From: Chitinophaga oryzae
Lineage (GTDB): Bacteria > Bacteroidota > Bacteroidia > Chitinophagales > Chitinophagaceae
Assembly: GCF_012516375.2 (NCBI RefSeq)
Contig: NZ_CP051204.2
Location: forward strand, 7,316,001-7,380,000
Direction of reading: 5' to 3'
DNA: 64,000 bases
Under the pieces are notes generated by a model, which saw only the letters and a program-made list of their open reading frames with translations, was not told the DNA's origin and did no database searches. Below are positions 59,853 to 64,000 of the stretch, piece after piece. Positions within the stretch are counted from its first letter, which is position 1. Each line of letters opens with the position of its first letter. Made by a program: the position numbers and the translations under genes.

Positions 59853-60413
59853 ATGTCTCTTAAAATATACACCAAAACAGGGGATAAAGGCAAAACCTCC
59901 CTGATCGGCGGCACCAAAGTACCCAAAAGCGATCTCCGCATCGATGCCTACGGCACCGTAGACGAACTGAACTCCTATATCGGGCTGGTCAGCGATTATA
60001 CGGCAGATCCGGACACCAAAACCCTCCTGAAGGAGATACAGGACCGCCTGTTCACCGTCGGCGCAGCACTGGCCTGCGATCCCGACAAGGAAACAAAAAT
60101 GCGCATCCCCGATCTCCACGAGGCGGATATCCGGCTGCTGGAATCCAGCATCGATAAAATGAATGAAGAACTGCCTCCCATGAAACACTTCATTCTCCCG
60201 GGCGGACATGTAGCCGTATCTACCTGCCACATCGCCCGCTGCGTATGCCGCCGCACGGAAAGACTCTGCGTAGGCATGCAGGAACAGGACATGTTCATCG
60301 AACCGCTGGTGCTCAAATACATCAACCGCCTGAGCGATTACCTCTTTGTACTGGCCCGCTGGACCGGCCACAAGCTGGGCGTGGAAGAAATTCCCTGGAA
60401 ACCGAGGGTATAG
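59853..60413 (+). CDS. Cob(I)alamin adenosyltransferase, PduO/CobO-type
   Basis: 186 residues. MSLKIYTKTGDKGKTSLIGG is the ATP-binding start; SDLRIDAYGTVDELNSYIGL and the C-terminal RRTERLCVG with NRLSDYLFVLAR are the PduO marks. It moves the adenosyl group from ATP to Co(I) of cobalamin. No other B12 gene is adjacent. Confidence 0.94.
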   Translation: MSLKIYTKTGDKGKTSLIGGTKVPKSDLRIDAYGTVDELNSYIGLVSDYTADPDTKTLLKEIQDRLFTVGAALACDPDKETKMRIPDLHEADIRLLESSIDKMNEELPPMKHFILPGGHVAVSTCHIARCVCRRTERLCVGMQEQDMFIEPLVLKYINRLSDYLFVLARWTGHKLGVEEIPWKPRV

Positions 60414-60434
60414 TTTTTTTCTTAAATTAGCTGC

Positions 60435-61022
60435 ATGTTCACAGGAATCATTGAAACAACAGGAGAAGTTATATCCACCCGCAAAGACGGCGGTAATCTC
60501 ATCATCAATATCAAGTCGTCTATTGCCGGTGAACTGAAAATAGATCAGAGCGTTTCGCACAACGGCGTATGCCTGACCGTTACCAACATACAGGGCGATA
60601 CCTACGAGACCGTAGCCGTAGCGGAAACACTGCAAAAAACCAATCTGTCGCTGCTCGTACCGGGCGCCAGGGTGAACCTCGAAAGGGCCATGGTGTTCAA
60701 CGGCCGCATCGACGGCCACCTGGTACAGGGCCACGTAGATGGCACCGGTACCTGCGTCGCCCGCGAAGAACAGAACGGCAGCTGGCTGTACCGCTTCACC
60801 TACCCCACCGCCAACGCTGGCCTGATCGTGGAAAAAGGAAGCATCTGCATGAACGGCATCAGCCTCACCGTGTTCGATATCACCGAAAAAGAATTTTCCG
60901 TGGCCATCATACCGTATACGTTCGCATTCACCAACGTACAATTCATGCATCCGGGACATCTGGTCAACCTGGAGTTTGATATTCTGGGCAAATACGTAGC
61001 CCGTCAAATGGCGGTGCGATAA
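60435..61022 (+). CDS. ribE: Riboflavin synthase, alpha subunit
   Basis: 195 residues: MFTGIIETTGEV at the start and two lumazine-binding repeats (about 1-97 with VSHNGVCLTV and LVQGHVDGTG; 98-195 with CMNGISLTVFDI). It disproportionates two 6,7-dimethyl-8-ribityllumazine molecules to riboflavin. It stands apart from other rib genes and follows the adenosyltransferase by 21 bp. Confidence 0.95.
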   Translation: MFTGIIETTGEVISTRKDGGNLIINIKSSIAGELKIDQSVSHNGVCLTVTNIQGDTYETVAVAETLQKTNLSLLVPGARVNLERAMVFNGRIDGHLVQGHVDGTGTCVAREEQNGSWLYRFTYPTANAGLIVEKGSICMNGISLTVFDITEKEFSVAIIPYTFAFTNVQFMHPGHLVNLEFDILGKYVARQMAVR

Positions 61023-61032
61023 ACAATAAGCT

Positions 61033-61716
61033 TTGAAAAAACACCTGCTGCTGTCCATATCATTACTGTCTGGCCTGCTGGCACACGCCCAGCAGACCAG
61101 ACTTGCCCGTGTCAACGTATGGTACGATACCACCGCCGTGGCAGAACTGTACGATCGCGTCCCCCTCGGATTGGAACTCGTGTACACCGACAGCAGCAGC
61201 CGCCAGACGACCGGCATGTTACGCGGAAACCTCCGCTGGAATAAAATACAGGTCAGCTCCTCCAACGGCAATATTCAGAACGGCGTCCTCTATTTCAACC
61301 GTCTTCAACTGGCAAAAGACCATTATCGTATAACCATCACCGTTAACGGGGAAGGGAATACGCCGCTTTCAAACACCATCACGCTCCCCTACCTGGTAGG
61401 TATGCGCTTCAATCATTATACGGACAGCATCAAACGCAACATCCGCTATTACATGAACGTAGAAGGGAAATTCAGCAGCGGGCGCGTATTGCCGCTGGAT
61501 ACCGTACAGCTGCGGTTCCGGACTTCTGCCGGCGCTGTTATCGGACAAGATGTACTGGTGGAACAAAAAGATACTGCAAAGGCAGTGCTCATGGAAGCAT
61601 GGTACAAACCCAACCCGGACCTCTATATCCGTTCGGAAGTGCCCATTAAAATAATGCCCGACCCCGACCTGCCACCTCCGGCAAACCGGCCAGGGTCCCG
61701 GGGCCGGCGTCAATAA
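61033..61716 (+). CDS. Secreted protein of unknown function
   Basis: 227 residues starting at TTG 61033 (M-KKHLLLSISLLSGLLAHAQQ), which opens a clear Sec signal peptide; no ATG lies nearby. The mature part is beta-rich, with no recognised domain, and ends in a Pro/Arg-rich tail (PPPANRPGSRGRRQ). It is the last gene of the gatC-to-ribE run and converges on the DUF58 gene. Family unknown. Confidence 0.75.
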   Translation: MKKHLLLSISLLSGLLAHAQQTRLARVNVWYDTTAVAELYDRVPLGLELVYTDSSSRQTTGMLRGNLRWNKIQVSSSNGNIQNGVLYFNRLQLAKDHYRITITVNGEGNTPLSNTITLPYLVGMRFNHYTDSIKRNIRYYMNVEGKFSSGRVLPLDTVQLRFRTSAGAVIGQDVLVEQKDTAKAVLMEAWYKPNPDLYIRSEVPIKIMPDPDLPPPANRPGSRGRRQ

Positions 61717-61718
61717 AA

Positions 61719-63071
61719 TTAAATCAGCGTACGCGCCTTCAACTCAAGGTATTTATTCACCACATTCAGCGTAAGGTGCTCCGGCGTACTCAGTAAAGAC
61801 ATGATACCGTATTTGGCCAGCTCCTTCACGATCAGTTTTTTATCGTAGGCAAACTTCTGCGCGATAGTCTGCTTGTAAATAGCCTCCACATCTGCCGCCG
61901 GCTGCTCCGTTATCCGCTTCAGCTCTGTATTCTCAAAGAAAATAACCAGCACCAGGTGATATTTCGCCAGCCGCCGCAGAAAAGGCAACTGCCGCTGCAG
62001 GCTGGACATCGATTCAAAATTCGTGAACAACATCAACAGGGAACGATGGGACAAATGACTGCGCAACTGCACGCTCAGCGCTTCAAAATCGCTCTCTTTC
62101 CACTGCGTTTCCTGCGCATACAGCTGCTCCAGTATCTTGTTGAGCTGCACTTTCTTGTTGCTCGCCGGCAATACCTCTACGGTATTTTCATTAAAAGCCG
62201 CCAGGCCCGCTTTATCGCCTTTGCCCAACGCCACATTACTAAACACCAATGATGCGTTGATTGCATAATCCAGCAAAGTAAGCCCGTCAAAAGGCATCTT
62301 CATGCTACGCCCCTTGTCAATCACACAATACACCTGCTGCGATTTTTCTTCCACATAATTATTCACCATCAGGTTACCGGAACGGGCTGTCGCTTTCCAG
62401 TTGAGCATCCGCACATCATCTCCCTTCGTGTAAGGTTTGATGTGATCAAACTCCATACTGTGCCCGATGACCCGGCGTTTATGCACGCCTATTTCATTGA
62501 GCCGGTTCATATACGAATACAGCGAGAAATGCCGCAGCTGCTGAAAGCTGGGGTATACCTGTATGTCCTGTTCGGTATTAAAAACAAAACGGCGGTTGAC
62601 GATACCCAGCGCACTCTGTACAAAAATGTACGTATAACCAAACTGGTACACTCCTCTCTCCACCGGGCGCAGCTGATACTTAAACACGTATTGCTCTCCG
62701 GCATTGAGCTTTGCCTTCATAGAGAAATTACGGTCCTGGAACTGAAACGGCAGCTCTTCCAGCAGTGTAACAAACACGGGAAAAGGATAACGGCTGGTAC
62801 AGGTAACGGTTACCTCGTTTTCATCGCCGTTGCTGAAACGCGCGCTGGCTGTACGTGCCGCTTCGAGGATATTGGCCGGCCTTAACACCAGCAATATGAT
62901 ATCGAGCAGCAACAATGCCAGCAGTACCGCAAAAATTACTATGGCAACATTGAACAGCCCCGGTACAAAAAAGGAGATGATGAACAACAGGATGTTGGCC
63001 CCCAGCCCCAGGTACAGGCGATTGCTGAAAAACAGCTGCTGATACAAGTTGTTTTTTACAGTTGAAGACAT
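61719..63071 (-). CDS. DUF58 domain membrane protein
   Basis: 450 residues with two TM helices near the N-terminus (about 20-37, 40-62), a beta region, then the DUF58 core HSMEFDHIKPYTKGDDVRMLNWKATARSG and a VWA-like part (VIDKGRSMKMPFDGLTLLDYAINASLVFSN). DUF58 proteins work with MoxR ATPases, probably in metal-centre insertion or folding outside the cytoplasm. It lies 11 bp after the MoxR gene, so they form one operon. Confidence 0.92.
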   Translation of the reverse strand: MSSTVKNNLYQQLFFSNRLYLGLGANILLFIISFFVPGLFNVAIVIFAVLLALLLLDIILLVLRPANILEAARTASARFSNGDENEVTVTCTSRYPFPVFVTLLEELPFQFQDRNFSMKAKLNAGEQYVFKYQLRPVERGVYQFGYTYIFVQSALGIVNRRFVFNTEQDIQVYPSFQQLRHFSLYSYMNRLNEIGVHKRRVIGHSMEFDHIKPYTKGDDVRMLNWKATARSGNLMVNNYVEEKSQQVYCVIDKGRSMKMPFDGLTLLDYAINASLVFSNVALGKGDKAGLAAFNENTVEVLPASNKKVQLNKILEQLYAQETQWKESDFEALSVQLRSHLSHRSLLMLFTNFESMSSLQRQLPFLRRLAKYHLVLVIFFENTELKRITEQPAADVEAIYKQTIAQKFAYDKKLIVKELAKYGIMSLLSTPEHLTLNVVNKYLELKARTLI

Positions 63072-63082
63072 ATATAATCAGC

Positions 63083-64000
63083 TTATCTGGGAACCTCTAC
63101 CATCTTGATAATCTGTGCGATCACATCATCAGTACGGATACCTTCCATTTCTTTTTCCGGTGTCAGCATAATACGGTGCCGCAGCACGTGCGGGATCATT
63201 TCCACGATATCGTCAGGAACAACAAAATCCCGGTTGCGCATAGCGGCCATCGCTTTGGCGCAGTTCATCACGGCAATGGACGCACGCGGTGATGCACCGA
63301 GATAGAGCGATGCATTCATGCGGGTTTCCTGGATAATAGAAGCGATATAATGCAACAGCTTTTCTTCAATTCTCACCTGGCGCACCAGGTTCTGGAATCC
63401 GATCACCTGCGTAGCAGTCACCACTTTGGCGACTACTGCAGACAGGTCGGTGGCGCCGTTCAGCCGCTGTACACTTTGCAGTACCGCTACTTCTTCTTTT
63501 AGATCGGGATACTTCACTTCCACTTTGAAAAGAAAGCGGTCCAGCTGCGCTTCCGGCAACCGGTAGGTACCTTCCTGTTCTATCGGGTTCTGGGTGGCGA
63601 TCACCATAAACGGACGGTCCAGCTGATAAGTCGTACCATCGTTGGTGATCTGTCTTTCTTCCATCACCTCAAAAAGCGCCGACTGCGTTTTGGCCGGGGC
63701 GCGGTTAATTTCATCTATCAGTACGAGGTTGCTGAAAACAGGTCCTTTTTTGTATTCAAACTCCCGTGTCTGAGGGTTGAATACAGATGTGCCCAGCACA
63801 TCCGCCGGCATCAGGTCGGGGGTAAACTGTATCCTGGAAAAATCAGCGTCGATACACTGCGCCAGCAATTTGGCGGTCAGTGTTTTGGCCACGCCCGGCA
63901 CCCCTTCAATCAGTACATGCCCTTGCGTGAGCAGGCCTGCTATCAGCAGGTCCACCATCTGGTGCTGTCCCACAATTACTTGACCAATCTGTGCTCTGAT
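63083..64000 (-). CDS. MoxR-family AAA+ ATPase, N-terminus cut by the window edge
   Basis: The frame is open to the last base of the window (codons for QVIVGQHQMV are already in family register), so the start lies outside and GTG 63973 is internal. Walker A GVPGVAKT, Walker B LVLIDEINRA, sensor VIATQNPIEQEGTYRLPEAQLDRF and a C-terminal lid with GASPRASIAVMNCAKAMAAM are all of the MoxR type. It acts with the DUF58 protein encoded just downstream as a chaperone pair. Confidence 0.95.
   Translation of the reverse strand: MRAQIGQVIVGQHQMVDLLIAGLLTQGHVLIEGVPGVAKTLTAKLLAQCIDADFSRIQFTPDLMPADVLGTSVFNPQTREFEYKKGPVFSNLVLIDEINRAPAKTQSALFEVMEERQITNDGTTYQLDRPFMVIATQNPIEQEGTYRLPEAQLDRFLFKVEVKYPDLKEEVAVLQSVQRLNGATDLSAVVAKVVTATQVIGFQNLVRQVRIEEKLLHYIASIIQETRMNASLYLGASPRASIAVMNCAKAMAAMRNRDFVVPDDIVEMIPHVLRHRIMLTPEKEMEGIRTDDVIAQIIKMVEVPR

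Noticed and set aside
59553..61271. 572-codon minus-strand frame across four plus-strand genes
   Set aside because: It crosses the ABC ATPase, adenosyltransferase and riboflavin synthase genes, all certain on the plus strand; antisense shadow only.

Overview
The window comes from a chromosome of a Bacteroidota bacterium, most likely a Chitinophaga-like member of the Chitinophagaceae. The evidence is: two SusC/SusD outer-membrane pairs, one with an ECF sigma factor, a FecR anti-sigma factor and an STN-bearing receptor; many promoters of the Bacteroidota type (TAnnTTTG, often with TTTG 18-19 bp upstream); families such as DUF4254, DUF3467, DUF4870 and TlpA/DUF4369; and an S24 repressor instead of a classical LexA.

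Layout. 1-3221: end of a hybrid histidine kinase converging on a MacB/FtsX-type permease. 3427-11426: tRNA-Gln, then a minus-strand surface-signalling nutrient locus (ECF sigma, FecR, SusC with STN, SusD, TlpA-type thioredoxin). 11589-15569: small membrane proteins around a membrane-anchored TPR/LuxR regulator. This region holds the most unusual signal of the window: two copies of one promoter module, four TGTAG boxes phased 11-23-11 bp, then CTACA, then TAnnTTTG at a fixed distance. One copy drives a DUF4870 gene; the other drives a short transcript of about 170 nt that has no recognised product. 15679-21151: second identical tRNA-Gln, GT9 glycosyltransferase with DUF4254, a gap with an octad inverted repeat and a possible 29-codon gene, an amino-acid permease, an OmpH-like lipoprotein and a DUF4397 lipoprotein.

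21416-36136 is the translation/transcription super-cluster, read leftwards: tRNA-Thr(UGU), tRNA-Tyr, tRNA-Gly, tRNA-Thr(GGU), a tRNA-like element, tuf, tRNA-Trp, secE, nusG, terminator, a decayed small gene, then rplK-rplA-rplJ-rplL-rpoB-rpoC from its own promoter. Its spacers carry short inverted repeats built from 7- or 8-bp periods. Upstream lie hpf, a Xer-type recombinase and rpsU.

38334-44967 is an SOS-type unit: an S24 repressor and a dinB-dnaE2 mutagenesis operon share a two-site operator of the form CTAA-N5-TTAG. 45030-45961 is an Xre/RES toxin-antitoxin pair. 46023-53499 holds aspartate kinase, an Ldh-family dehydrogenase, a DUF3467 protein and a second SusC/SusD pair. 53947-56774 holds an outer-membrane helix-hairpin-helix protein with a small beta-barrel partner. 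56930-64000 holds housekeeping genes (deoxynucleoside kinase, trpS, gatC, a LolD/MacB-type ATPase, cobalamin adenosyltransferase, riboflavin synthase) and a DUF58/MoxR pair cut by the window end.

All family calls rest on reading motifs and gene order; no database search was run.
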